From NCBI GenBank assembly GCA_003024785.1, contig PUQB01000313.1, positions 145,602 through 209,601 of the forward strand: a DNA stretch of 64,000 nucleotides. Reading direction: 5' to 3'. The DNA comes from Selaginella tamariscina (Eukaryota; Streptophyta; Lycopodiopsida; Selaginellales; Selaginellaceae). The notes beneath the pieces are model-generated. The model had not been told where the DNA came from. It worked only from the letters and a program-made list of their open reading frames with translations, and ran no database searches. Shown here one piece after another: positions 24,401 to 37,232 of the stretch. How positions within the stretch are numbered: position 1 is the stretch's first letter; the number at the start of each line of letters is the position of its first letter. The position numbers were made by a program, and so were the translations under genes.

Positions 24401-24604
24401 TCTATTGGTCTGCCTTTGGTTCCTCTAATCAGCTAAGGCTGAATCAGGACGATGGTTCCTCCACGGTTCCATTCATTCCTTCTCCTTTACACATCCGGCT
24501 CTACACCTTCTGAGCCTTTTTTAGAATGAGAATTTTATCTTTTTAGCCTCTTTTCTCAATGAATGCTAACACTACAATGGCGAAATCCCTCCGTGGTCGC
24601 CAAT

Positions 24605-25133
24605 TGTTAAACAGGAAAAGGGCTCTTTGCCTCACCTTTTCCTATTTAACCTGTTTCCTTCACGTAGACAGGAAACCTTTCATACAACGTACAGGAAAGG
24701 CTGCACCCTTTCCTTTCTCAACTCTCAATATATATTTGTATATATATATCAGACTTCTCCCAGTGCCACTATGACTGGTCTCCAAAGTCAAGGGCAAGAA
24801 CGGATTTTGGCTATTGTCTTGTTAGATCCATTCATTGAGAGTAGACATACACACACACAAGATTCTCTAATATGCACCTTTTATTACTAACATGATACAA
24901 AGACAAAGTGTAGAGAACCTTTATCTCCTGCTGAATAACCCCTTGGAGACCCCCCCTTAACTACTCTTCCTCTCGCCACGTCATCCTTTTCCTTTTCCTT
25001 CCTTTCCTTACCTTTTCCTCTCGGTAAGGATTTTCCTCTTCACAGCCTTTCCTTCCATGCTTACTACGGACCTTCCTACCCTTATTCTCTCTACAGTAGG
25101 ACGTCCTATGCTCCTAATATTTTACCTTTAACA
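24605..25133 (-). repeat. 5' LTR (529 bases) of the gag-only element
   Basis: Matches the other LTR from TGTTAAACAGG to TTTAACA. The sequence just inside it on the element strand starts ATTGGCGACCACGG, the expected place for a primer-binding site. Confidence 0.85.
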
Positions 25134-25249
25134 ATTATGTATATACGTACAGAAACAAGTACGTATAAAACTCAAGATCTATACCACATTTAAACATACA
25201 CATGTAAGAACTATACCGACAGCTCAACTAAGAAAATAAGTTGAAACGA

Positions 25250-27060
25250 AATGATTTTTTTGTAATACATTGGGTATGATATTATATTGTATTAATTATA
25301 CAGATTGGGTAAGTAAACTGACCGAAGTTAAGTCAAGAGCTGTCAGATGGACTTATTATTCCGGAATGGAACATTCATAAACACATTAATAAATATTGGG
25401 CGTTTCCCCACCGACCCCGTAGCACTCCTCAGCCCTAAGAAGTGCTATGGGGTGGGTGTGTGCAAAAGGCCTCACACAAAAGCACCGCATAGCACTATGT
25501 GTGGGAGGATCACCCCGTAGCAAAATATTGTTACGGGGTTGGAGCCCTCACACTGCCACTTAGTCACACCGGAAGTTACGGATTTAATTAAGCCCTCACA
25601 CTGTATGCAAACTTGGCATTCATTAGGGTTTGCATGCACCGTGGTTCACACGCGTGGTTATGGGTGTTTAAGGGACGACCCCTACAATTTATAAAGGCCG
25701 CCGTAAATTTTGTTTTTGAGATTTGTGTGTTGTGGAGGAACCCCAGTTAGCAGTCAACGCACCCCATAGCACTATGGGGTTGGTGTGGGGGAATTTACCC
25801 CATAGCACTCGAGTGCTATGGGGTCGGCGGGGAAACGCTCATTATATTAAAAAGCTTTATGTAAGTACACACTGTATAACACGTGACTATGTTATTTTTT
25901 GTGTTATACACGGATGTAAATCATTACGTGCGACCTTCTGAAGATCAACAATGGATGCCAGCGGATTTGAGGGTGGCAATGGAAGTGATGCCATCGACAC
26001 ATATTAAGAGAGAGGCAGAGACGTCAGAGGAAGAAGAACAAATAACGGAAGCATAGCAGCACTAGGTGAAATCTATCCTTTAAGTAGCAATTCCCGAGTT
26101 GCTAGTTTCCACACATCTAATGGAGCTGTTATCACTACAGGCGTGTATAGATATCACAGAATGCAAGGGAATCGCCTTATGGCTGTGTCATGTAGCAAGG
26201 CAGCTTCATATGTCGCTGTAGAAATTGTCTAAGAGAGAAATATGACAATGAGTATTACAATAGGAACAGATTCTACTATCATGTACAAACCATATGGGAT
26301 ATGGTTTTCAATCAAAAGCAAATAGTTGAAAAGGTTATGGAAACAACAATTGAAAAACTTTTATGATTACGATCAGCCTTTATTGGAGAAGATGTTAGCA
26401 GGAGTTTGAAATGAGGAGGAGAACTCGAATGTAGAACTTGAAGAAGAAGGCATAACCAAGGATATTAACAAAGAGCAAGAAGCACCCAACGAGGATTTTA
26501 TTAAAGGTCAAGTTGTACATAGAGTAGTTCAACATCCTTTATAAGATAAGGTGTGCAGGGTTCTTTTTGACCTGATAAGAGAGTTTGATAGGGCTAGAAG
26601 TTTTGATACCGGTTGGTCAGGTGATGTCAATGGCTTTAAAGTTCTAAAGAACAATCGACACTTGACCAAATTATTTTAACGGCTTGGGATGCCCATCGTT
26701 CATTAGGAAAGGAAATTAAAGAATTGGGGACAGTGAAACCCTAGGGTTCTTCAGCTGCAGTCAAGCCGTTCACATATTTCGTCAACCAACACTTAGTTTA
26801 ATGTAGGGAATTTTTTTCTGGTATTTGCCAGCGTGTCAAGTCAGGTTTTAGGTATATTCCCTCTAATGATGCTCACATTCTGTTAAAGGCATTTAACGAC
26901 GGGGTTTGTTAGGTTATCAAGGCAGAAACACAAAACAACACTTCAAATACATCATAGATGAACTATCAAGGATATTTCACTCGTGAAACAATGTTAGCAT
27001 TTGAAATGAACCACTTTAATGTATGAATAAGGCAGCGACCGAAATTCAATAAGGCAGAAT
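25250..27060 (+). mobile_element. Dispersed element, copy A, with a MITE inserted
   Basis: The core 25949-26690 starts ATGGATGCCAGCGGATTTGA and is almost the same as 46951-47716. To its left, 25250-25948 matches the reverse complement of 46390-46600. To its right, 26700-27030 matches the reverse complement of 46600-46935. In both copies the change of flank falls exactly at ATGGATGCC. The core has an open-looking start (MDASGFEGGNGSDAIDTY then stop) and a later acidic stretch, with several stops. The two arrangements fit a DNA element with long inverted ends that later rearranged. The family is unknown. Confidence 0.6.
25389..25839. mobile_element. Palindrome-rich MITE
   Basis: Inverted ends read GCGTTTCCCCACCGACCCC at the left and, reversed, GCGTTTCCCCGCCGACCCC at the right. 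Inside are further hairpins built from CCCC(G/A)TAGCACT and its complement, for example 25418-25455 and 25757-25783. Comparison with the empty site in copy B (rear strand of about 46530) suggests that CATTA flanks it on both sides, a 5-base duplication; a shorter ATT with the left end at 25398 is also possible. There is no coding capacity. GC content is much higher than that of the surrounding DNA. Confidence 0.75.
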
Positions 27061-27541
27061 GGTTGGATGAAACCTTAATATGATCATCATGTTTTGGACA
27101 CAGATTTTAGTCCTTGTCTTGTTCTATGTACAATCAGAAACTGGCCGTAGTCAAAAAGTGTTACCAAAATGTTTAATTTCTTATTTATTTTATTACTAAT
27201 TTAATTTAATTACTAATCCATAACATCTTTTTACTATATCACACGAATGAATTTTAAGGTTTTACATTATGGTTCTATATATTGTCCCAACGTAGACAAG
27301 AATTATTTAATACCAACATTAGTTAAATAATTAAGGGATAATAATTTAATTAAAAATCATTTAATAATTAAGTCTACTTTCATCAAGTTAAGGATAATAA
27401 TTAAATTAAAGATTCAATTTAATAATAAATTTATTAAATTAAAGATAATAACTAAATTAAGAATCATCCGATAATTATTAATAAATTAAAGTATAATTGC
27501 TATTAATTAATAAATTATTATTAAATAATCAGGTTAATTAA
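27061..27541. other. AT-rich spacer, downstream region of TBL
   Basis: Rich in TTAATTAAT-type words (27180-27540), with no gene or clear repeat boundary. The part next to 27541 probably contains the TBL 3' untranslated region. Confidence 0.4.
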
Positions 27542-29825
27542 TTAACCACTTAAGTAAGAATAAAGTAACTGATTCCAGGTATCTGGTACACCGGGAAGGC
27601 ACCAATGGCTACAATCCTGACGACTACTGCCACGTGGCTTACCCCATCCAGCAATGTGCGCGTCTTTCCTAAACTGTGTTAACCTTGTCACGTTTAAGTA
27701 TGTAACTCTAGTCTTCATCTTGCTCAAAACTCTCTCCACTATCCTCGCGTGTTGTGGATATTCCCCTAGCATCTTTTCTTCTTGTAACGGCTGTATATGC
27801 GTTTCACATGTCCCCCAGTATCCCAGTCTCCTCCGCTTCAAAACAAAAACATTGTGTGCGTGCGTGCGTGCGTGTGTGTGTGTGAGAGAGAGAGTGCTAA
27901 AATGAACTGACTGTACGTACCTGAAGTGGCTAGGGGCGTAACCCCTGAAAAACACACGTTTGGAGGCCACGTTGTTGTCAACCCAGGACGCCCATGTTCT
28001 GAGAGACTTCTCATAAGCAGTAAAGGCGTCCATGCTTGTGCTATAATTCCCACGCTCAATGAAGTAGCACCTCCTATAAAGTTTAACATGGCACTTCGTA
28101 ACTATATAACAATTACATTTTCATATATGTACCACAGTTTGAATCTCGAACACCTCAGTCACACAGGAGAGAGAGATGTGTTTACAAATATGCCAAACAT
28201 GTATGGTATTTATATATGTTATATATCTGGTACTCTTGTTTCCCAGATAGTCATTTTATATTCTCTATAAACCACACACACAGAGAGTGTACCCCGTTCT
28301 GATTTTGCGGTGAAGCCACCAATGGCCAGAGTTGAAAACTAGTATATCTGCATTTCTCCACCTTGATGATGTTTTCTCAAGTTTGTCTAAAGTCAATGAG
28401 CATCTTACTTTCTTGTTTGTTGATCCTGGTGGCCTCTTACTGCTCTCAAGCACAAGGAAATGCGTACGGTAGTAGTCCACCTGCCATACAGAATGTATAT
28501 GCATATGTACTTAGAAAATATGGTTAAATAGTATAAACATAAGTATATAGCCTCAGTCATTATTCATATCATGTTGATTATATACCTGTGTGTTGTAATC
28601 AGTGAATCTGATAGAGTAACTGGGCCGTGTTTTGGATATTTTCTGGCTACGTGCTTCGAACACGTTGCTTCTGTTTTTAACTCCTTGATAGAGCATGCAG
28701 ACTAGAGATTCCCATTGATTCCTCCCAATTGAATCTCCCACGAAAACCAATCGTTTTCTTCGTAGCCTCTTTAGCATATCTGTTGCATTGAACCTATTAA
28801 ATTCATTTGTTAAACATATATAAAGTAGTTGTAATATGTAATACAACAAGAAGAAATTAACATATAGCAAGTACTTATTTAAATTATAATAGTTGTAAAA
28901 CAACAATATGTGATGACAATATGTTATGTTGCATAGATATAGATGTATCTATAAATATATGAGAAGAGAGAGATGTCAGCTTGATTGTAATAACGCGCGT
29001 ATTAATAATAATAGAGCAATAATAGTATTAATAGTAAATAATATATACCTGGGGAGATTACATGCAGAAGGTTGCCATCTCCATTTCAAGTAGCCGATAT
29101 CCACACGTCCATTTTCTATGCATTGGAAAGCCCTGTCTGTGAAAGGGCAAATGAAAGGTTCAAAGGTCGAATGTAATTCATCTTGTACCCAGCTTCCCTC
29201 AAAAAGGTCACACTTCTGTTGAACAGTGCTAGAAGACTTTTTCTCTTCTTTTGAATCTGCGTTATACTTTCACTTTGTTATTGCAATTAATATTTGGTAG
29301 ATAATGCTAAAATATTATTAAATGCATAATATATGTACATATACTTGTGTGTATGTGACTATGTATGCGTATATTCCAAGTGGATTTCGTACCTTGGAAG
29401 ACACTTATATCGTTGCTTGGTTCTGCAACAACATCGAGAATATCTTCTTCTTTAACAGACATGTCCTTCTCGTCATATTCTTCATCTGGTTCCAACTGGC
29501 TTTCTCGATTTTCTCCTATTAAATCTTAAGTTTTTTTAGCATATGTTGACTATGCATACATAAATACTTACTGAGATGCATTAGAAAGTATAATTTAAAG
29601 TATTTTGGTACACAAAGACACACGCACACGCACACGCACACATAGTGATATATATGCAGAATACGACATATACACACATATTTAAAATACATATGTAGAC
29701 ATAGTTATGTACGTATGCTATGTAGCATGACCATATAACATTGATATAAATAACTGTCGATACGTACTTGCACATACCTGCACGCAAATACACACATGAC
29801 TAAACACATACACACAGATACATGG

Positions 29826-29870
<45 letters not shown>

Positions 29871-30410
29871 GTACCTTGACCGTTTCTGGTTTCAGGAGAT
29901 CTCTTTTTATCGGTTTCATGGTTGCCTGAAATTACTAGCAAATAGAGTGATAACAAAGCAAATACGTTACCGTATGCGCCTGTACGTATAAAAGTATATA
30001 TGCTATATACTACCTTCGTCATTGCTTGATTCATGGTCCAATTGCGATGGGCTATCTGCATTATTCATAGTAGGCACAAATGGTATTGACAATTAGAACG
30101 GACACACACATAAAACAAGCACGTAAACATAATTCATATATTTGTATAATTATACACACACACCTGGAGCGCGTGCATTCTTATTATCCTCTAAAACACC
30201 GTCCTTTTCATCTGTATTGTTCACGGAAGAAAAATTACCAATAATCGGGGTAGAAATATTGTGTTCCATCGAAAGCCACGCTAGGATCGTAGAAGACGAG
30301 TAGCTGTGTAGATCATCCACAGAGAGCAGTCTAGCTAATGCGATGAAGAACCCTAAGATTACGAAGATAATCCAGGGGATTATAGAGTTCTTCATTGAGA
30401 TTATCGCCAT
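27542..30410 (-). CDS. TRICHOME BIREFRINGENCE-LIKE (DUF231) wall polysaccharide O-acetyltransferase
   Basis: TBL proteins are Golgi type II membrane proteins that O-acetylate xylan, mannan or other wall polymers. Nine exons on the minus strand: 30164-30410, 30014-30055, 29875-29925, 29393-29515, 29049-29256, 28586-28793, 28293-28480, 27921-28073 and 27542-27835, about 504 codons. A membrane anchor (IIPWIIFVILGFFIALARLL) begins near residue 10, then comes a charged, poorly conserved stalk in the short exons 2-4. The TBL domain starts CDLFEGSWVQDE and has YLKWRWQPSACNLPR. The GDS motif is FVGDSIGRNQWESLVCML; the DxxH-type block reads DCSHWCLPGVPDTWNQLL. In the last exon GGDWDTGG and TCETHI lie in different frames, with one base missing in the C-run 27812-27816. 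Which polymer it modifies cannot be told. Confidence 0.92.
29828..29868. repeat. (CA)n microsatellite at the intron 3 donor of TBL
   Basis: About 40 bases of CA/AC repeat lie just inside the intron that follows exon 3 (donor at 29873-29874), so on the gene strand the intron begins close to a long GT run. Confidence 0.9.
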
Positions 30411-31221
30411 TGGGACTGCATCCGATGAAGAAACCGATAATTTTATGCCTTTATGTAGAAATCGGTGGTTTTAGCAAGAAATCTATGACTTTGTGGACAA
30501 AAATGCAGATTGTGTATGCGAAATCGATGATTTTATGCAGGAACACGATTACCTTGTGTATATAAATGCGAATTATCCGTTTCCGAAGAAGAAAAGCGAT
30601 GATTTTATGTAGAAACGATGAAGATATTGTGCCGAAAACAGTGATTTCATGGAGATATCGATGATTTGTGCAAAAAAAGGGATGATATGGTGACGAAATC
30701 CATGATTTTAAGGCAGAAAAAACATAGAAATTTGCAAAGAATCGAGTTTTTTCTTACCGACAATCGCAGGAAAGTCCAGGCACCGCAAGAACAATGTGAT
30801 TCATCAGCCGTGAACAGGGTTTTGCAAGACGCTCCTGTTTGCATCTGCGTTTCTATTTGGGAAACATTTCATTTATTTTCATCTCCTTTCCCTTTTTACG
30901 GCCTCTGTTTTAGGGCTTTCACTCTGTTTTTAGGTCCGTGTTAATTAAACAATTTTAGAAAATTTTTCTTTATTTGATGTGTCCAAGCTAGTTATTTTTA
31001 ATAAATATTTGATTTTAACTAATTTCGATGTGGTTCTCACATATGTTTTTATAAATAAATACAAAATCCAAATGGAAAGCCAGGTCGGCTGCCACATAAT
31101 CTCCTTTTCTTTGAATCCAAGATCCTCGTCTGCCACGTAAACCACTCTCGAGTACAGCTTCATAGTTTGCTTCGTGTGCTCGGTCTTAGGGTTTGTGAAT
31201 GCGGAGCTAAGGGTTTCGGCT
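30411..31221. promoter_or_regulatory. Head-to-head intergenic region between TBL and HASTY
   Basis: This 811-base space separates the start codons of two genes pointing apart, so it must hold both promoters. 30430-30720 is a degenerate short repeat built around words such as CGATGATTTTATG, GAAATCGATG and TTTATGTAGAAA. 30940-31080 is AT-rich. No clear TATA box could be fixed for either gene. Confidence 0.6.
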
Positions 31222-31470
31222 ATGGTGGATTCTGTGAGCGTAGCGGCTGCTGTGAAGGCGGCATTGGATTGGAGTGCTGCGCCAGAGGCTCGTCAATCGG
31301 CTACGGCCTTTCTTGACGCGGTTCGTCCTGAGAGAGAGAGAGAAATAATCCCATAATTGGAGTGTTCATTCAGTATTGGACATGAAATCTTCCTCTGAAT
31401 AGTTTCACAAATCCTTCATGGTTCACAGAAAGTTTGTATATATGGTTATATGTGTGTGTATGTGTCTGTC

Positions 31471-31506
<36 letters not shown>

Positions 31507-34500
31507 AATGTACACATATCTATGTAATCTATCTTACACAACAGTGCATATATATAGTGAAAATCCGTTCATTGGATTGTTCTACATTTATATGAGAATG
31601 TTCACCTGTTATACTTTAGAATGACAGACTTAAAAAACCTGAATACAGATGATGTAGTATATACTAACGATATTTTACTATTGAATTATATTTCAGTCTT
31701 AAACTTTATGTAGTGGATTATATTTATAAATTTGTGTATCTATAAATCATAGTACACTCATATGATCTTTATTTCTTAAATAGAGTTTATTCACATATAG
31801 GGCATTCTGACGTATGTTTACGATTGGATGACTAACTACTCTATGTTATGATGGGTACAGATCAAGTACGGGGATGTCCGGGTGTTGGGGACAACGGCAC
31901 TTGGCATGTGCAAATCCGAGCAGCCTCTAGAAGTTCGACATTACGGAGTCAAGCTACTGCAGGTAAGACATAATATGTGCTCTCTATACATATTTATATG
32001 TATATGTACATGGACACACGTGTACATGCTTTATATATATGTATATATCACTTTGGTTCTGTTCTTGCTATATGCTTATACATACTTGCTAATTCATCTC
32101 TATGTATGCAGCACTTAATACGCATACGATGGGACGAACTAAACGCAGAGGAGAAAGAGAAGATAAGCAGAATGGTACTTGAGATGGTTAGCGAGTTTGC
32201 TAAACCACACGAAGAATGGTCACTAAAAGTCAGACAGCCGCACTAGCAGCAGAGGTATCATATATAATTATCATTCTCTATTCTATTAAATATTGATATG
32301 TAACTTATATTGTACAAACTATATATGAAATATTTGATTGCTTGTGCAGGTTGCAAGAAGAGAAGGCCCGAGGTTTGGAAGAAAATGCTGCAATCGCTGG
32401 TCGCTGTTAGCAATATGAGCCCAGTTCATGTTAGTTACTTATTTGTATATACCTGTATATTATATTATATTTATTATTTAGACTTCAATATATATTGTTT
32501 GTGTAAATGGATTTCTTTTACTGTTTTAACAGGCTGAAATGGTCGCTATGGTGCTCCGTTGGCTTCCAGAAGACGTAATTGTACACAACGAAGATTTAGA
32601 AGGTATAATCTTTTATTTTAATCGAATTCTATCGTCAAAACAGTTAGTAAACTGTTATAGTATTTGATGTTAATGCTTTTTGTTTCTCAGGTGAGCAAAG
32701 AAGAAAACTGTTACTAGGATTAACACAGAGCCTTCCCGAGCTGATGCCATTTATGTACAAGGTACAGTTTTTCTCTTGCTCATATTTGACTATTTATGGA
32801 TCGGTTTAAACTAGGTGTTATATATATAAGTGAGATGACCATCGTTGAGTTATGTATGTAGTACATCTGCTCACACTTTTAAGTGTGAGACGTGTGTGTA
32901 TGTGATACAGTGTATTTATATTTGCATCGCTTGCAGATTCTTGAAAGACATTTTGGTGCTGGTTTAGAAGCTGCTAACCAAAACCGAATGGATTTAGCTA
33001 AGCAGCATGCAGCTGCGGTTACTGCAGCATTGAACGCTGTCTTGGCATATGCTGATTGGGCTCCTGTTACAGATTTTTCTAATTATGGTCTCATTGAAGC
33101 GTAAGTCAAATTAATGCATACATCAAAGCCACACACACACACACATGTATGTATGTATCTGTGTGTGTGTTTGTGTGTATACGTTAGTATATATGACCGA
33201 AGATTTTATGTAGGTGTGGTTATTTCTGAATTCGACGGAGTTCCGACTGACTTCCTGCGAGATATTAAAACAGCTGGTATCTAGGTACGTTTGTTTCTAC
33301 GTTGCCGTGAATTGTGCTTGTGTGTGTGTCTGTGTGTGTGAGAGAGAGAGAGAGAGAGTATGAAGAGTTGTTTGTGCAGGAAAAAGACTGCTGATCAAGC
33401 ATCAGAGCCTTTTAACGCAGTGGTGTCTCGTGTATTTGAGATCCTTGCTACAGCTTGTGAAGTATATGCCCAGTATTTACATGCTGGTGGCGCGGACGCA
33501 CTGGAGTTTGCAGAGTTTTTATGCGAATCAATGGTTGCTCTTGGCTCGCAAAACCTCCAGGCCATCGCATCCAACGAACAGAAACTTTCAGTGTACCATA
33601 AGCAGGTACTTGTTTATTTATGGATCGTGTTATGTGTATTAGTAACTTCCATGAACAATGAGAAACTTTTTATGTATATATCATATGTTAAAATACTAAT
33701 AATATACATAAGATTGTGTACATAGTGTATTGTGTGCTTATATTATAGAAATGCTAGTTACTCTATACATTATTCTCTGCAATAATATTCATAAGATTTG
33801 TGTTATAACTAATATTATTGTATAATAAGTTTAATAATTATAAATTATAAATATTTTGATTTCAGATGCTTGCGTTTTTGCAACATCCGGAGTTCGATAT
33901 ACACTCGCAGGCATTGACGTTATGGCTGGTACGATACATACACATGTTTGCAGTACACATTAACATATATGGATACATGTACATACACATATACAATATA
34001 TGCAATCATTCAGGTAGTATGCACACACGGAAGCATATATTATATACATACGTACTTATACGAGGGGGCAATGACAAGCTAAATTGCAGGGACTAATTCG
34101 GGATGCTCTAGTACCTTTGATTGAAAAGAAACCGGTTGGTAGAACCGTTCCGGAGGAGACTGCAGCTTCAGTAATGGATGTCACATTTCAAAGACTCCTG
34201 AAACAGAAGGACAGCAGCGAGCTTGAAGGCGAATTTTGTTCAGCTAGCGAGTATAGCAAATACCGTGGTCAATTGGTAAGTTGCACAACAGACACACTGG
34301 CACACGCATGCATAGTCACATTTACGTTGTGTGTGTCTGTGTGTATATATATGTATGCCTAAACAATACATATATAACAGATATTGACTACATATTGTAG
34401 ATAGTTTGTCTATATCTTAATAAGCAGTTTTATAAAATTAAAATATAATTTATAATATTATATTGCTTATTAATATTTACATCTGGACTTTACACCTTTA

Positions 34501-37195
34501 TATACATAGTTAGTCTATTCATTTTATACATGTACGCACTCAACTTGATGCTTCTGTGTGTTGCATGCAGTATATTTAAAGTGTTCATTTTAGTCCGTTG
34601 AACACTTATGAACATACACACAGAAATGTTGACCTACTCTACGTTTGTACATACATGAAATATATGCGTCTGGGTGTGTGTATGTTACAAATTCACTCTT
34701 GTACAAGAGTATTTATACGTAGACTGCATATATACTACATCTAAATACTCTTGTACATATGTGCATTTGTAACATACACACACCCAGACGCATATATTTC
34801 CTGTTTGTAAAACGTGTGTGTGTGTACACACTTGTACATGTGTATATATAACCATATATTGCAGATGGAGGTAATACGGCAAACGTCAAGTCTATATCCA
34901 ACCTTGGGTATCACGAAAGTGTTACAGCGGCTTAATGTTTTCCTGGAGAAGAATACAATCTCTTCTCAGGTATGTGTGTGTATAAAACATGCATGCTATA
35001 AGTTTTTATATACCTGTATATACATTCATCTATATAAATGTGCCACATATATGCGTCTCTAAGTGTTTTGTACTCTTTTGCAGGATGTGTCGACTTTGGA
35101 AAGCACTCAAAGTATGCTGGATGCAGTGGTTTCTGGAATTGTTGCGAGTCCAACATCGCCTGGAAATGAACTTGGCAATATTATTGAAGGTATCCCAGTC
35201 ATATATGAGTGCGTGCGTGCGTGCGTGTATAGTATTTATGTATATCGTCATGCAGATATGTTGAAGCGTCTACTGTCTGTTCAATGGTCGGAATACGCCC
35301 TCGTGGAGCTGCACGCAAAGTTTTTTGATTCTTTTGGTCCATATTTTAAGCATGTACCAAGTGCGGTACCACTTGTCGTACAAAAACTTTTCCAGCTTCT
35401 CGCATCAGTTCCTATAATCCTAAAGGTGAGAATATATGTAATACTGTAATCTGTATATTATTACCATAGTGAACTATATTGTGCTATAAGTATAATATAT
35501 ATACTGTCTAGAAGTGCGTATTTAATATCCTGCACATCTATATCTATCTAGTAGGTATACCTATCCGGACATACATATGATATAGTGATCTTAACTATCC
35601 TATGATATACATATAGGACGAAGATCCTGTTAGCAGGAAGGCAAGGACGCAAGTGTGTACGTCGTTCCTTCGTATAGCAAAAGCGGCCGGCCCAGCCTTC
35701 TTACCCCATATGCAGGTATAATATACGTAAACAATATGAAGTAATATAGTTATTAAAATTAAACTATATTATCAACGTGTATATAACGTTGTGATATACA
35801 AAAACAGCTCATTGCGGAGACCATGACGAGACTGCAGCAGGAGCACCATCTCCTTCGTGCGGAACACATTTTGCTTGGTGAATCTTTGCTGGTTGCTGGC
35901 TCTACTGCCGGGTAAGTGATTATCTATCATCTAGTCCAACTAGTAGTCCTAATGCAGTTCTATATTTTGCTAGTATACAGGATCTCTCTCTCTCATACAC
36001 ACATGCATATAATCGTGTTTATTTAATATCAAGAGTTTAAACTATCCATTGGCAATCTCTCTACATATACGTACGTTTATTTATGTACTTATATACGAGT
36101 ACTATGGATGTCGGATTGTGCATCTGCACCTTTCGTTATACACGTGTATATGCATACGGGTTTTATGCATCACATCTATAACACGTTTGCATGTCTGAGC
36201 TTGTTTAGTACTCATTTCCTATTTACTAGCATGGAGCAACAAGCACAAGTCTTGGAATGGCTTCTCGGACCATTCAGAGAGCGATGGATTCAACCAGAGT
36301 GGCAGCAGAAATATTTATCCAGCCCAGCTGGGTTAGTTGAGCTTCTCTCAGAAGTGAACAATGTACCTGTGAACACTGTACGTTATATTGTGTATATATG
36401 TTTTATGTGTACGCAACATATATATACACTCTCACATTATATGAGTTTCTCATATCTTATCTCATCAGGTGGAGGACGTCATTGAAAAACTCTCTGCTAA
36501 CCAAGGGATGTGGTACATTTATCATAGCATTACCTTCTTCGAGAAAGCTCTTAAAAGATGTGTAAAAGGTACGTACATTTGTTCTGTATTTAAATTCTTT
36601 CACTTATTGTGGTTTTGGCACAATCTATATAAATGTATTTTAAGGATAGTTTAGATTTTAAGGTTTATACTAAGTATGATGCAGAAGATAGAGGTTCAAC
36701 ACAATCCGACATGCATCCGATGGCTGCTCACATGTCCTGGATACTACCCCTCTCATCCAAGTACGTGTTGAATATAGTATATATATGAAGTAGTACACTA
36801 TGATATTACATGTTAAGTATACATATGGTACATATTTATCTTAATATACGTACATTGGTGTTGAAAGGCTGTAGAATGAAAAGAATACTGCATTTACTAG
36901 TCATAATTATTACTATGCGAGTTATGTCATGTCTATATTCACTGTATTAACTATATTTTTTCTTTTGGCAGCTGTTGAGGTGCCTGCATATGTTTTGGTC
37001 ACCGTCATTTATGCCTACGCTACCACCTGCTCTTCAGCAAGCAATGCATTTAAGTGTTTGGGAGCAATCCTGTCTGCTGGGAGAAACCATGGGCAATAAA
37101 GCAGAGAGAAAAGAGGACGAGACACGCAATTGGCTCAGAGGCATTCGCGATAGCGGGTATTTATGTATTTATGTTTGTGTGTGTGTGTGTGTGTC

Positions 37196-37232
<37 letters not shown>

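Larger units (their letters stand above)
20678..25133 (-). mobile_element. Non-autonomous LTR element with gag and protease only (TR-GAG-like)
   Basis: Two related LTRs (20678-21416 and 24605-25133) start TGTTAAACAGG and end TTTAACA on the plus strand. On the minus strand the inside holds gag at about 23.4-24.4 kb, two CCHC knuckles (CQICGKEGHVARNC near 23350-23380, CYTCGETGHISREC near 22880-22920) and an aspartic-protease-like LIDGGSGVNF near 22280. No reverse transcriptase, RNase H or integrase was found between the protease and the 3' LTR. This fits non-autonomous elements called TR-GAG, which need partners for movement. The frame is broken in a few places. The LTRs differ by scattered substitutions and in repeat copy number, so it is of moderate age. 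The outer flanks show no matching target duplication. Confidence 0.8.

Noticed and set aside
25250-27060. An LTR retrotransposon interpretation for the dispersed element
   Set aside because: No direct terminal repeats, no gag or pol motifs; the flanks are inverted rather than direct.
34685-34901. Two overlapping minus-strand frames of 62-65 codons
   Set aside because: They fall on the intronic hairpin and the neighbouring CA repeats of HASTY.
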